DNA from: Arachnia propionica
Lineage (GTDB): Bacteria; Actinomycetota; Actinomycetes; Propionibacteriales; Propionibacteriaceae
Assembly: GCF_003932785.1 (NCBI RefSeq)
Contig: NZ_RQYT01000001.1
Location: 62,001 to 126,000 of the forward strand
Reading direction: 5' to 3'
DNA: 64,000 nucleotides
Each line of letters begins with the position of its first letter. Within the stretch, counting starts at the first letter, position 1. A program made the position numbers and the translations under genes. Under the pieces are notes generated by a model. It saw only the letters and a program-made list of their open reading frames with translations. It was not told the DNA's origin and searched no databases. Shown one piece after another: positions 27,290-36,105 of this stretch.

Positions 27290-28053
27290 CCAGGACCCTT
27301 ACCCGTCCGGCGGCGCTCGCGACCACGGCCAGGATCAGCTCCCAGCTGAGGGGGGACCCTCGCGCGGTCGGCCTCATCCTCGTCGTGCCACCCCTGTTGC
27401 TGCTCCTGCTCCACCAGGTGTTCGTCGACGTTCCCCCAGCTCCCGACGGCGCCACGCCGTTCCAAACCATCGGACCGATCATGCTCGCGGTGATCCCGAT
27501 GTTCCTCATGTTCGTCATCACCTCCGTCACGATGCTGCGGGAGCGGGTCTCCGGCACCCTGGAACGGATCCTCACCACCCCGCTGCACCGCTGGAACCTC
27601 GTGGCCTCCTACGCGCTGGTGTTCGGGACGCTGGCCGTGCTCCAGGCCGGCATGCTCGTGACCGTCCTCCTCGGCCCCCTCGAGGTGCACATCGAGGGCC
27701 CGGTCTGGGCGTTCCTCGTGCTGGCGTTGCTGTCGGGGATCATCGGGGTCTCGTTCGGGCTCCTCGCCTCCGCATTCGCCCGCACCGAGTTCCAGGCGGT
27801 GCAGTTCATGCCCGTGTTCATCACCCCGCAGGTGTTCCTGTGCGGACTGCTGGTACCCCGGGAGCAGATGCCCCACCTGCTCGACGCCATCGCGGGATGG
27901 TTACCCATGACGTGGGCGGTGGATGTCGTCCGCGAGCTCCTCGACGAGCCGACCCTCGGAACCGACTCCTGGACGCGTCTCGCGGCGCTGACCGCAGCAG
28001 CACTCGTGGCCCTCGGCCTCGCCGCGGCATCCATGCCCCGGAGGACCCGATGA
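27286..28053 (+). CDS. ABC-2 type permease
   Basis: The 255-residue membrane partner of the preceding ATPase, overlapping it by 4 nt. It has six predicted helices, with the ABC-2 features RERVSGTLERILTTPLHRW after the second helix and FITPQVFLCGLLVPREQMP before the last. Substrate unknown; drug/lipid export is the usual family role. Confidence 0.88.
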   Translation: MTRTLTRPAALATTARISSQLRGDPRAVGLILVVPPLLLLLLHQVFVDVPPAPDGATPFQTIGPIMLAVIPMFLMFVITSVTMLRERVSGTLERILTTPLHRWNLVASYALVFGTLAVLQAGMLVTVLLGPLEVHIEGPVWAFLVLALLSGIIGVSFGLLASAFARTEFQAVQFMPVFITPQVFLCGLLVPREQMPHLLDAIAGWLPMTWAVDVVRELLDEPTLGTDSWTRLAALTAAALVALGLAAASMPRRTR

Positions 28054-28628
28054 GCCCCCGGGAGGACTCGAAGTCGGAGCGGACCAGGCGGAGGATCCGG
28101 GATGCGGCGGCCGAGCTGTTCGCCTCCCGATCGTTCAACGCGGTCTCAACCCGAGCCATCGCCGCCCGTGCCGGGGTCGACGCCGCTCTCATCCATCACT
28201 ACTTCGGCTCCAAGGAGGGCCTCTTCGACGCAGTGATGGCCGAGGGGGTCGACCCGGCGGCGGTCGTGGCCCAGGTCACCACCCAGCCCCGGGAGGACTG
28301 GGGCGTGACGGTGGTGAGGGTGATGGAACGCATCTGGACCTCCCCCGCCGCACCAGCCCTGAGGGCTCTCATCCGACGTGCCCTGTCCGACTCACGCTCC
28401 CCCCTGCGCCCATGGGTCACCAGGACCATCCTCGCCCCGATGGCGCGGCAGCTCGACCTGCCGGAACCCGAGGCGAGTCGCCGGGCCGCCCTCGTCGGCA
28501 GTCACCTCATCGGGATGATCGTGGCGCGACACCTCGTCGGCGTCGAACCGCTGGCCCGGCTCAGCTCCGAGGAGGTCGTCGACCTCCTCGGCCCGGTGAT
28601 CCAACGCAGCCTCACCGGCGAGCACTAA
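28050..28628 (+). CDS. TetR-family transcriptional regulator
   Basis: 192 residues. The N-terminal helix-turn-helix (RRRIRDAAAELFASRSFNAVSTRAI... ALIHHYFGSKEGLFDAV) is a standard TetR DNA-binding domain, with a C-terminal ligand domain of the AefR/TetR_C type. It overlaps the permease by 4 nt, so it likely autoregulates the exporter operon, binding near the -10 box at 26554. The stop codon TAA doubles as the left target-site duplication of the MITE that follows. Confidence 0.9.
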   Translation: MSPREDSKSERTRRRIRDAAAELFASRSFNAVSTRAIAARAGVDAALIHHYFGSKEGLFDAVMAEGVDPAAVVAQVTTQPREDWGVTVVRVMERIWTSPAAPALRALIRRALSDSRSPLRPWVTRTILAPMARQLDLPEPEASRRAALVGSHLIGMIVARHLVGVEPLARLSSEEVVDLLGPVIQRSLTGEH

Positions 28629-28787
28629 GAGGGTGCGCGGATAGGCGCATCCACTGCGGTCGCCCCGGTGAACCCCCTGGCCGCGTTGTCCTCCTCGAAC
28701 GCACAATCCAGTGCGCTCCTCGTCGTCCGCCTCGCCAGAAGGCCACCGTGACGATCCTCGTGACGATCCCCCTATCCGCGCACCCTC
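28629..28787. mobile_element. MITE copy 1 (159 bp) with 17-bp terminal inverted repeats
   Basis: Starts GAGGGTGCGCGGATAGG and ends with the inverse CCTATCCGCGCACCCTC (one internal difference near the inner edge is possible). It is flanked on both sides by TAA, a probable target-site duplication. Reverse-complemented, it aligns along its whole length with 46162-46317. No transposase inside, so it is non-autonomous. It fills most of the gap between tetR and glnA. Confidence 0.78.
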
Positions 28788-28911
28788 TAACCGGCCCGGG
28801 GACCAGTTCGGACTGCGCCATCAGGCACGGTCCCGGTTACGATCATGCAGGGATGATCCCACTGCACGACGCTAGGGTGAAGCCCAGCCGCCCATCCGAT
28901 CTGGAGGAAAC

Positions 28912-30333
28912 ATGTTCCAAAGCGCCGAGGAACTCCTGACCTACGTCAAGGAGGAGGGCATCGAGACCATCGACTGCCGGTTCTGTGATCTGCCCGGCGT
29001 GATGCAGCACTTCACCGTTCCCGCGGGATCCTTCGGGCCCGAGGTGTTCACCGAGGGTCTGAGCTTCGACGGCTCCTCCATCGCCGGTTTCCAGAAGATC
29101 CACGAGTCGGACATGGCGCTGCTGCCCGACCCCACCACAGCCTTCGTGGACCCGTTCCGGCGCTCGCGGACCCTCAACCTCAACTTCTTCGTCCACGATC
29201 CGCTGACGAAGGAGCCCTACAGCCGCGACCCGCGCAACATCGCCCGCAAGGCCGAGGCCTACCTGACCTCCACGGGCATCGCCGACACGGCCTTCTTCGC
29301 GCCCGAGGCGGAGTTCTACGTGTTCGACGACATCCGCTTCGACACCACCTCGAACTCGTCCTACTACCACATCGACTCCGAGGCCGGGGCCTGGAACACG
29401 GGCCGCGTCGAGGACGGCGGCAATCGCGGCTACAAGGTGAAGTACAAGGGTGGTTACTTCCCGGTCGCCCCCGTCGACCACTTCGGTGACCTGCGTGACG
29501 ACATCGTGCGCCACATGGAGGGCGCCGGCCTCGTCGTGGAGCGGGCCCACCACGAGGTCGGCACCGCCGGGCAGGCGGAGATCAACTGGCGCTTCGACAC
29601 GATGTTGAAAGCCGCTGACGACGTCATGAAGTTCAAGTACCTCGTGAAGAACACCGCGTGGGAGGCGGGCAAGACCGCAACGTTCATGCCGAAGCCGATC
29701 TTCGGTGACAACGGCTCCGGGATGCACTGTCACTCCTCGCTGTGGAGTGGCGGCCAGCCGCTGTTCCACGACGAGAACGGCTATGCGGGGCTGTCCGACC
29801 TCGCCCGCTGGTACATCGGCGGGATCCTCCGGCACGCCCCCGCGGTGCTGGCCTTCACCAACCCCAGTGTGAACTCCTACCACCGGCTCGTCCCCGGTTT
29901 CGAGGCGCCCGTGAACCTCGTGTACTCGCAGCGCAACCGTTCGGCCTGCATCCGCATCCCGATCACCGGGTCGAACCCGAAGGCCAAACGCATCGAGTTC
30001 CGCTGCCCCGACCCCTCCAGCAACCCGTACCTGGCCTTCCCGGCGATCCTGCTGGCCGGACTCGACGGGGTGCAGAACCGGATCGAACCACCGGAGCCCA
30101 TCGACAAGGACCTCTACGAGCTCCCGCCGGAGGAACACGCCCAGGTCCAGACGGTGCCGGGCGACCTCGGCTCCGTGCTCGACGCCCTGGAGGACGATCA
30201 CGAGTTCCTGCTGGCCGGGGACGTGTTCACCCCTGATCTCATCGAGACCTGGATCGAGCTCAAACGGGCCGAGATCCGGGCCATCGCCATGCGCCCCCAT
30301 CCTTACGAGTTCGAGCTCTACTACGCGCTGTGA
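28912..30333 (+). CDS. glnA: Glutamine synthetase type I (beta, adenylylatable)
   Basis: Makes glutamine from glutamate, ammonia and ATP. The 473-residue enzyme has [22 protein letters not shown], the loop [17 protein letters not shown] and the adenylylation region [10 protein letters not shown], whose Tyr is the GlnE target. A GGAGGAA ribosome site precedes the ATG and a TAGGGT -10-like box lies at 28873. GlnE (36106-39021) and a second synthetase (39542-40867) are nearby, as in Mycobacterium glnA1-glnE-glnA2. Confidence 0.96.
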   Translation: MFQSAEELLTYVKEEGIETIDCRFCDLPGVMQHFTVPAGSFGPEVFTEGLSFDGSSIAGFQKIHESDMALLPDPTTAFVDPFRRSRTLNLNFFVHDPLTKEPYSRDPRNIARKAEAYLTSTGIADTAFFAPEAEFYVFDDIRFDTTSNSSYYHIDSEAGAWNTGRVEDGGNRGYKVKYKGGYFPVAPVDHFGDLRDDIVRHMEGAGLVVERAHHEVGTAGQAEINWRFDTMLKAADDVMKFKYLVKNTAWEAGKTATFMPKPIFGDNGSGMHCHSSLWSGGQPLFHDENGYAGLSDLARWYIGGILRHAPAVLAFTNPSVNSYHRLVPGFEAPVNLVYSQRNRSACIRIPITGSNPKAKRIEFRCPDPSSNPYLAFPAILLAGLDGVQNRIEPPEPIDKDLYELPPEEHAQVQTVPGDLGSVLDALEDDHEFLLAGDVFTPDLIETWIELKRAEIRAIAMRPHPYEFELYYAL

Positions 30334-30380
30334 GGTCACCGATGGCTGCCCACCTCACCCCGTCAGGGTCGCGACTGCAA

Positions 30381-30386
30381 TAGTGT
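30381..30386 (+). promoter_or_regulatory. -10 element TAGTGT, leaderless start of MMPL gene
   Basis: TAGTGT ends 6 nt before the ATG at 30393, without a ribosome site. Confidence 0.45.
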
Positions 30387-30392
30387 TCTTCC

Positions 30393-32543
30393 ATGCGCAC
30401 CCGTCTGCCACGAACCCTGATCCCTCTTCTTATCGTGATCCTGTGGTTCGCAGCAGCGGGCGTGGGAGGGCCCTACTTCGGTCGGGTGTCGGAGGTCGCG
30501 GAGAACGACGCCGCCGCGTTCCTCCCCGTCAGTGCCGAGGCAACGATCGTCGGGGAGAGGTACCGGGAGTTCGTCGGCGACGACCAGGTCCCGGCCTTCG
30601 TCGTCCTCCACGCGGATGAGGCCATCTCCCCCGAGCAGTTGGGGGCCCTCGCGGAGGCAGGAGAGGCGCTCGGTGAGGTGGAGGGTGTCGTCTCCGTCTC
30701 GCCTCCCATCCCTTCTCAGGACGGTCTGGCCGCCCAGGTCTTCGTCGGGATCGACAAGGACGCGGAGATCGGCGACTCCGTCGCCCTGCTCCGGACACAG
30801 CTGAAGGAGGGCCTCCCTGACGGGGTGAACTTCAACATCACGGGGCCCGCCGGCCTGTCCAGCGACCTCGCTGCCGCGTTCAGCGGCATCGACGGGCTGC
30901 TGCTCATCGTCACCCTCGCCGTCGTACTGGTGATCCTGCTGCTGGTCTACCGGGCCGTGCTCCTGCCCATCGTGGTGCTGCTCACCAGTGTCTTCGCCCT
31001 GGCCGTCGCCCTGTTGACCAACTGGTGGCTCGCGAAGTGGGGGCTGCTCACCATCACGGGGCAGACCCAGGGCATCCTCTTCATCCTCGTGATCGGCGCC
31101 GCCACGGACTACAGCCTGCTCTACACGGCCCGCTACCACGAGGAACTCAAACGCCACGAGGACCGGCTCGCCGCAACCCGCGCGGCCTGGAAGGGCACCC
31201 TCGAACCCATCCTGGCCTCGGGGGGCACCGTGATCGCGGGTCTGCTGTGCCTGCTGCTGAGCGACCTCGGCTCGAACCGTTCCCTCGGCCCCGTCGCCGC
31301 CATCGGCATCGCCTTCGCCATGCTCGCGGCTCTCACACTGCTCCCTGCCTTCGGTCTGCTGCTCGGCCGCAGGGCCTACTGGCCGAGGACGCCGAGGTAC
31401 GGCGCCGAGTCCCAGGACGAGGGATCGCTGAAGGGGGGCTACGCCCGCATCGGCTCCTGGGTGGCCGCCCGCCCCCGTCGGGTCTGGCTGGCCTGCATCG
31501 CCCTGCTCGCCCTCGGCGCTGCCTTCTCCCCCACCCTCAAGGCCCAGGGCGTACCCGTGAGCGAGTTCGTGCTCGGCGCGTCGGATGCCCGCGAGGGCCA
31601 GGAACGACTGGCGCAGCACTTCCCCGCCGGATCCGGTTCCCCCGCCTACGTCCTGACCGGCCAGACGCAGCTCCAGGAGGTTGCGGACCTGCTGTTGGAG
31701 GCCCCGGGGATCGACTCGGTGGCCGTCATCTCGAAGGACTCGCCGTCGGGCAACGCCCCCGTCACGGCGGACGGGATCCAGCCCCTGGGGCCCCCGGGAT
31801 CACCCGCCCCGACCCCGACCGTCATCGACGGGGAGGTCATGCTGCTGGCGACCATGACCGACGCCCCCGACAGTGACGCCGCGCTGGACACGATCCGTTC
31901 ACTGCGGGACCTGCTCGCCGGGAAGGCCGAGATCGGCGGCGCATCGGCCGTCGACCTCGACACCCGGACGACGACGGAGCGGGACCGGGTCGTCATCATC
32001 GTGGTGGTACTCGTGGTGATCCTGCTCATCCTCATCGCGCTGCTCAGGTCGGTCCTCGCCCCGATCCTGCTGGTGGCGACCACCGCCCTCAGCTTCGCCA
32101 CCGCCGTCGGGGTCTCGGCCCTCGTGTTCAACCACGTCCTCCACCTGCCGGGCGCCGACCCGTCGGTGCCGTTGTTCGGTTTCGTCTTCCTCGTGGCCCT
32201 GGGGATCGACTACAACATCTTCCTCATGACCCGGGTGCGGGAGGAGGCGCTGCAGCACGGCACCAGGGACGGCATCCTGAGGGGCCTGGCCGTCACCGGC
32301 GGGGTCATCACCTCCGCGGGCATCGTCCTGGCGGCGACCTTCGCGGCCCTCGCGGTGCTGCCCATCCTGTTCCTGCTGCAGATCGCCTTCATGGTGGCCT
32401 TCGGCGTCCTGCTCGACACCTTCCTCGTGCGCACCCTCCTGGTCCCCGCCCTGGGGCTGGACATCGGCGGCGCGATCTGGTGGCCGTCCCGGCTGGCGGC
32501 GGATCAGACCTCCGGGTCGTCGGGGTCGGCAGCGGAGTCGTAG
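30393..32543 (+). CDS. MMPL/RND-family transporter
   Basis: A 716-residue membrane protein with two repeats of an extracytoplasmic loop followed by five or six helices. The first set is at about 165-340, the second at about 525-700. ATDYSLLYTARYHEEL and the equivalent GIDYNIFLMTRVREEA carry the Asp-Tyr pairs that relay protons in MMPL proteins. Family members export lipids, polyketides or drugs. It is a single gene; its last 40 bp overlap the convergent symporter gene. Confidence 0.88.
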   Translation: MRTRLPRTLIPLLIVILWFAAAGVGGPYFGRVSEVAENDAAAFLPVSAEATIVGERYREFVGDDQVPAFVVLHADEAISPEQLGALAEAGEALGEVEGVVSVSPPIPSQDGLAAQVFVGIDKDAEIGDSVALLRTQLKEGLPDGVNFNITGPAGLSSDLAAAFSGIDGLLLIVTLAVVLVILLLVYRAVLLPIVVLLTSVFALAVALLTNWWLAKWGLLTITGQTQGILFILVIGAATDYSLLYTARYHEELKRHEDRLAATRAAWKGTLEPILASGGTVIAGLLCLLLSDLGSNRSLGPVAAIGIAFAMLAALTLLPAFGLLLGRRAYWPRTPRYGAESQDEGSLKGGYARIGSWVAARPRRVWLACIALLALGAAFSPTLKAQGVPVSEFVLGASDAREGQERLAQHFPAGSGSPAYVLTGQTQLQEVADLLLEAPGIDSVAVISKDSPSGNAPVTADGIQPLGPPGSPAPTPTVIDGEVMLLATMTDAPDSDAALDTIRSLRDLLAGKAEIGGASAVDLDTRTTTERDRVVIIVVVLVVILLILIALLRSVLAPILLVATTALSFATAVGVSALVFNHVLHLPGADPSVPLFGFVFLVALGIDYNIFLMTRVREEALQHGTRDGILRGLAVTGGVITSAGIVLAATFAALAVLPILFLLQIAFMVAFGVLLDTFLVRTLLVPALGLDIGGAIWWPSRLAADQTSGSSGSAAES

Positions 32544-33850
32544 ACCTCGCGGTCCAGGATCCCGTGCCTGGTGGCGACCACCGCCGGCACCAGTGCCTGA
32601 CCCGTGACGTTGAGGGCGGTGCGGGACATGTCGATGATCGAGTCGACGGCGATGAGCAGCCCCACCCCCTCCAGCGGCAGACCGAGGGTGGACAGGGTGA
32701 GGGTGAGCATCACCGTCGCGCCCGTCGTGCCCGCCGTCGCCGCGGAGCCCAGAACCGAGACCGCCACGATGAGCAGGTAGTGGGTGATGGTCAGTTCGAC
32801 ACCGTAGAACTGGGCGACGAAGATCGACGCGAGTGCCGGATAGACGGCCGCGCACCCGTCCATCTTGGTGGTCGCGCCGAGCGGCACCGCGAAGGCGGCG
32901 TAGCTGCGAGGCACCCCGAGGCCACGTTCCGTGACCCGCTCGGTGACGGGCATCACCCCCATGGAGGAGCGGGTCGCGAAACCGAGCGTGATGGCGGGCC
33001 AGATCTTCCGGTAGAACTGGGTGACGCCGAGCCCGTGGATCCGCAGGATCACCGGGTACACCACGAGCCACACCAGCAGCAGGCCGACGTGGAGGGCGAC
33101 GACGAAGACCCCGAGGGAGGCCAGGGAGCGCCATCCATAGGAGACGACGGCGTTGCCGATGAGCGCGCCGGTGCCGATGGGTGCCAGCCGGATGACCCAC
33201 CACAGCACCTTCTGGACGACGGCGAGCGCGGACTCGGTGAAGGCGACGAAGGTGTCCGCGGGCTTGCCGACCTTCAACGCGGCGATCCCGAGGGCGATGG
33301 CCACGACGAGGACCTGCAGGGCGTTGAAGCCGACGGTGGCACTCACCGCGTCACCCACGGTCTTGAGGTTGACCTCGAGGCCGAGGAAGTTGGTGGGGAT
33401 GAGGCCGGTGAGGAAGGCCGTCCACGAGCCAACCCGGCTGGGCTCCGCCGCCGCATCGCCACTCACCCCAGCGGTCAGCCACGGGCTGGAGACGAGTCCA
33501 ACGAGCAGACCGATGAGGACGGAGGCGAAGGCGGTGATGGCGAACCACACGAGGGTGGACACGGCGAGCCGGGCGGCGTTGGTCACCTCACGCAGCCGGG
33601 CGATGGAGGAGATGACGGCCGTGAGGATCAGCGGCACGACGAGCAGCTTGAGCAACCCGACGTAACTGGTTCCGATCTGGGACAAAGTGGCGGTCAGCCA
33701 GTTGGGCTGTTCGCCGTCAGGGCCCATGACAAAGGCAGCCCAGCCGAGGAGGGCGCCGACGACCAGGCCCAGCACGATCTGGGTGCTGAACCTGGCGAGC
33801 AGATGGGGACGGGTGGTGCTGGGAGCTGGTTGGGTCTGGGTTGAGGACAT
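32504..33850 (-). CDS. Dicarboxylate/amino acid:cation symporter (DAACS), possibly cystine
   Basis: A 448-residue GltP/TcyP-type sodium- or proton-coupled carrier with eight or so helices. The hallmarks are the serine-rich TRSSMGVMPVT, the PLGATTKMDGCAAVYPAL motif, and DSIIDMSRTALNVTG near the C-terminus. A CAGGAG ribosome site lies 6 nt before ATG 33850. Upstream are a short open frame ending Cys-Thr-Cys and a strong hairpin, which suggests cysteine-dependent control and hence a cystine or sulfur amino-acid substrate (inference). Its 3' end overlaps the MMPL gene. Confidence 0.85.
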   Translation of the reverse strand: MSSTQTQPAPSTTRPHLLARFSTQIVLGLVVGALLGWAAFVMGPDGEQPNWLTATLSQIGTSYVGLLKLLVVPLILTAVISSIARLREVTNAARLAVSTLVWFAITAFASVLIGLLVGLVSSPWLTAGVSGDAAAEPSRVGSWTAFLTGLIPTNFLGLEVNLKTVGDAVSATVGFNALQVLVVAIALGIAALKVGKPADTFVAFTESALAVVQKVLWWVIRLAPIGTGALIGNAVVSYGWRSLASLGVFVVALHVGLLLVWLVVYPVILRIHGLGVTQFYRKIWPAITLGFATRSSMGVMPVTERVTERGLGVPRSYAAFAVPLGATTKMDGCAAVYPALASIFVAQFYGVELTITHYLLIVAVSVLGSAATAGTTGATVMLTLTLSTLGLPLEGVGLLIAVDSIIDMSRTALNVTGQALVPAVVATRHGILDREVYDSAADPDDPEV

Positions 33851-33885
33851 GGTGAACTCCTGGGAGGCGATGACATGGGAATGGG

Positions 33886-33914
33886 CACGACACCGACCCG
33901 GGCGGGTCGTCGTG
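33886..33914 (-). promoter_or_regulatory. Hairpin between leader peptide and symporter gene (attenuator candidate)
   Basis: In the RNA, CACGAC-GACCC pairs with GGGTC-(GGT bulge)-GTCGTG. The stem starts 21 nt after the leader stop and ends 23 nt before the symporter ribosome site. Confidence 0.5.
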
Positions 33915-33935
33915 ACGGGGACCTGGAGCAGGGGC

Positions 33936-34001
33936 TCAACAGGTGCAGCTCGCCTGCAGACGCAGATCAACCCAGACGCGGGTGACCAGGAGCAGCTGCA
34001 T
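33936..34001 (-). CDS. Putative Cys-containing leader peptide (21 aa)
   Basis: ATG at 34001 opens a 21-codon frame whose product runs MQLLLVTRVWVDLRL and ends QASCTC just before TGA. The VDLRL...SC.C pattern resembles the small actinobacterial Cys leader peptides found before sulfur-metabolism genes. A TANNNT-type TACCGT ends 7 nt before the ATG. Slow decoding of the terminal Cys codons would change folding of the hairpin at 33886-33914 ahead of the symporter gene. No protein homology search could be run. Confidence 0.5.
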   Translation of the reverse strand: MQLLLVTRVWVDLRLQASCTC

Positions 34002-34004
34002 GAC

Positions 34005-34030
34005 GGCCACGGTACCGTCCGACCGTGGCC
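34005..34030 (-). terminator. Hairpin after ribY
   Basis: Perfect 9-bp inverted repeat GGCCACGGT / ACCGTGGCC with an 8-nt loop, 17 bp past the ribY stop. There is no T-run, so termination is uncertain; its arm also contains the -10-like box of the leader peptide. Confidence 0.4.
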
Positions 34031-34046
34031 TCGCCAAATCCTCGGG

Positions 34047-35015
34047 TCAGGAGACGGGGAGGTGCAGCTCCGCGGGCACCTGCTCGATGATCCCGACCTC
34101 CCTGAGGAACTCGGCCATCCCGGCCAGCTCCTGCGGGTCCACGTCGAGGTTCACCTCCCCATTCTCGGACCACAGCTCGATGGTGGCCGCAAGGACCCGC
34201 TCGGCCACGGCCCGCTGCTCCGGGCCGCTCAGGGTGGGGACATGCTGCTCCGTCGCCACGAGCCCCTTCGTCGGGTCGGCGAGGATCTCTCGTTCCGCCT
34301 CCGCCACGGCCCGGGAGATCGCCCCCAGCACGCCGGCGTCGAGCCGTCCCGTCATCGTCATGAGCCCGGGGCCGACCAGGCGGGGACGGGCGGGATCCAC
34401 GACGGTGAGCACGTGGGCCCCAACCCCGGCCGCCTCCAACTGCACGGCCTCGTTGCTGAGGAAACCGACGACGGCGTCGACCTGGCCCGAGCTCAACGCG
34501 GCGACCTGGGTCCATCCGATCTCGACGATCTCCACGTCGTCGACGGTCAGTCCAGCCTCTGCCAGGGCGGCCAGGGCCGTGAACCAGGATGAGCCGTACC
34601 GCCCCGGCACCCCCAGCCGTCGCCCGGCCAGATCGGCAAGTGCATGGACCTTGGGTCCGCCCAGCACACAGCCGGGGTAGGTGGTGTAGCAGGTGGCGAA
34701 GGCCCTGAGCCCGGCCATGCCCCCGGCGGCCGCGACGACGGCCTCGTCGCAGGAGGCCAGGACAACCTGTTCCTCACCCGCTTCCAGCGCGGTGAACAGG
34801 CCCTCCTGAGGCCCGTGGTGGCGCAGCTCGACGTCGAGCCCGTGCTTGGCGAACAGCCCGGCAGCCACGGCGTGGTAGAACGCGCAGAACTGCACATTCG
34901 GGATGTAGGTGAGACCGATGACGGTCCTCGCGGTCGGCCGGGAACACCCCATGACCGCAGCACTGGCCACGGCGGAGCCCACCAGCAGGGCGCGACGGCT
35001 GAGTCCTGTCCTCAT
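34047..35015 (-). CDS. ribY: RibY-like riboflavin ABC transporter substrate-binding lipoprotein (NMT1/THI5 family)
   Basis: A 322-residue protein with a twin-arginine/lipoprotein-type leader (SRRALLVG... SAAVMGCS; lipid-modified Cys24), then an NMT1/THI5-like binding domain: LTYIPNVQFCAFYHAVAAGLF, HGPQEGLFTALEAGEEQ and LGVPGRYGSSWFTAL. THI5-like proteins usually bind pyrimidine or riboflavin-type ligands. The FMN riboswitch at the head of this operon points to riboflavin, as in the RibXY transporter. Its ATG overlaps the ribX stop. Confidence 0.8.
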   Translation of the reverse strand: MRTGLSRRALLVGSAVASAAVMGCSRPTARTVIGLTYIPNVQFCAFYHAVAAGLFAKHGLDVELRHHGPQEGLFTALEAGEEQVVLASCDEAVVAAAGGMAGLRAFATCYTTYPGCVLGGPKVHALADLAGRRLGVPGRYGSSWFTALAALAEAGLTVDDVEIVEIGWTQVAALSSGQVDAVVGFLSNEAVQLEAAGVGAHVLTVVDPARPRLVGPGLMTMTGRLDAGVLGAISRAVAEAEREILADPTKGLVATEQHVPTLSGPEQRAVAERVLAATIELWSENGEVNLDVDPQELAGMAEFLREVGIIEQVPAELHLPVS

Positions 35016-35851
35016 GACGTGATTCCTTCCACTCGACGGGCACTGGATCGTTCCGCGAACGGCAGCAGAGCGGCAAGGCCTGCTGCGGCGAGGGCGATGA
35101 GGACGACGACGGCGAAGACCCCCGTCGTGTCGGCCGCCTCACGTGCGATGGTCAGCAGGGTGCCCAGCCCCTGCCCACCCATGACGAACTCACCCACGAT
35201 TGCTCCCGTCATGGACAGCACCACCCCGCCCCGCACCCCGGCCAGGACAGCAGGAGCCGCGATGGGAGCCTCCACGTGGCGGAGCCGCTGCCAGCCGTTC
35301 GCCCCGTCCAGCCAGGCGTGCTCGATGACCCTCATGTCGAGGGCCCGCAGACCGACGATCGTGGTGGTGACCATGGGGAAGAAGGCGATCACGGCACTGA
35401 GCAGGGCGATGGGCACCGTCCCGTAGCCCACCCACATGACGAGCAGCGGCGCCACCGCCACGAGCGGCACCGTCTGGGAGAAGGCGATGAACGGCTCCGC
35501 AACGGCCGCGAGGAGACGCGAATGCGCGACCGCGTATCCAAGCGGCAGGGCGACGACGAGGGCCACGGCCGAACCCAGCACGGCGGCCCCCACCGTGGGG
35601 GCGAGGTAACGCCAGGCGATCCCGGATCCCACCCAGTGGAGGATCCGCTCCCCCACGGCGACGGGATCGGCGACGACATTGCCGGGGGCGAGATCGGCGG
35701 CCAGTCGCCAGCCGACGAGCAGGACGGCGAGAGCGATGAGGGGAGGAAGCCACCGGGCGGTTCGGCTGAGCGGCCTGGTCCTGGCCGGATAGGCCGACCA
35801 GAGACCGGCGCGGGCCATGACCCGCGCCGGTTGTTTGCGTTCACGAAGCAC
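35012..35851 (-). CDS. ribX: RibX-like riboflavin ABC transporter permease
   Basis: A 279-residue BPD-type permease with about six helices and the EAA loop (LDGANGWQRLRHVEAPIAAPAVLAG). First gene behind an FMN riboswitch, so riboflavin is the likely substrate. No ATPase gene follows, as is usual for ribXY; an ATPase elsewhere would be shared. I use GTG 35851, 10 nt after the AGGAAAGGA ribosome site that lies in a sequestering hairpin; ATG 35818 is the alternative. Confidence 0.83.
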   Translation of the reverse strand: MLRERKQPARVMARAGLWSAYPARTRPLSRTARWLPPLIALAVLLVGWRLAADLAPGNVVADPVAVGERILHWVGSGIAWRYLAPTVGAAVLGSAVALVVALPLGYAVAHSRLLAAVAEPFIAFSQTVPLVAVAPLLVMWVGYGTVPIALLSAVIAFFPMVTTTIVGLRALDMRVIEHAWLDGANGWQRLRHVEAPIAAPAVLAGVRGGVVLSMTGAIVGEFVMGGQGLGTLLTIAREAADTTGVFAVVVLIALAAAGLAALLPFAERSSARRVEGITS

Positions 35852-35854
35852 GAA

Positions 35855-35883
35855 ACCCCGGTCCTTTCCTCAGGATCCGGGGT
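35855..35883 (-). promoter_or_regulatory. Ribosome-site-sequestering hairpin of ribX
   Basis: ACCCCGG / CCGGGGT arms enclose the ribX ribosome site AGGAAAGGA (35862-35870) in the loop. It lies between the FMN aptamer and the GTG, fitting translational control. Confidence 0.55.
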
Positions 35884-35927
35884 GCCACATGCGGGGCACA
35901 CCCGTGGCACGGGCGGCACCGACGACG

Positions 35928-36083
35928 CAGCCTCTCATCCAGACTTTGACTGTCGGCTCTGGATTTCCACCAGATCGGCCGTCGGGCCTCGTCCCCGTGG
36001 CGAGAGATTCTCGCCTGAGGAGGTGGCCCTCGGGTTCGCGGGCTGTCACCGCCGGTTCGGACTTCCACCGACCCCGGATGCGT
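35928..36083 (-). promoter_or_regulatory. FMN riboswitch (RFN element)
   Basis: Minus-strand RNA shows GGGTCGGTGGAAGTCCGAACCGGCGGTGACAG split over the RFN core (conserved ACCGGCGGT and AGCCCGCGA). It then has GATCTGGTGGAAATCCAGAGCCGACAGT and AAAGTCTGGATGAGAG, all RFN hallmarks. It begins about 20 bp after the glnE stop and controls ribX-ribY. Confidence 0.94.
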
Positions 36084-36105
36084 CGTGTCCGAGTCTAGCG
36101 CACCG

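Noticed and set aside
34005-34030. Firm rho-independent terminator after ribY
   Set aside because: The hairpin is perfect but without a U-tract and overlaps a -10-like box, so I keep it only at low confidence.
35928-36083. TPP riboswitch, suggested by the THI5-like binding protein downstream
   Set aside because: The RNA has RFN blocks (ACCGGCGGT, AGAGCCGACAGT) and lacks the CUGAGA and ACCUGAU boxes of the thiamine element.
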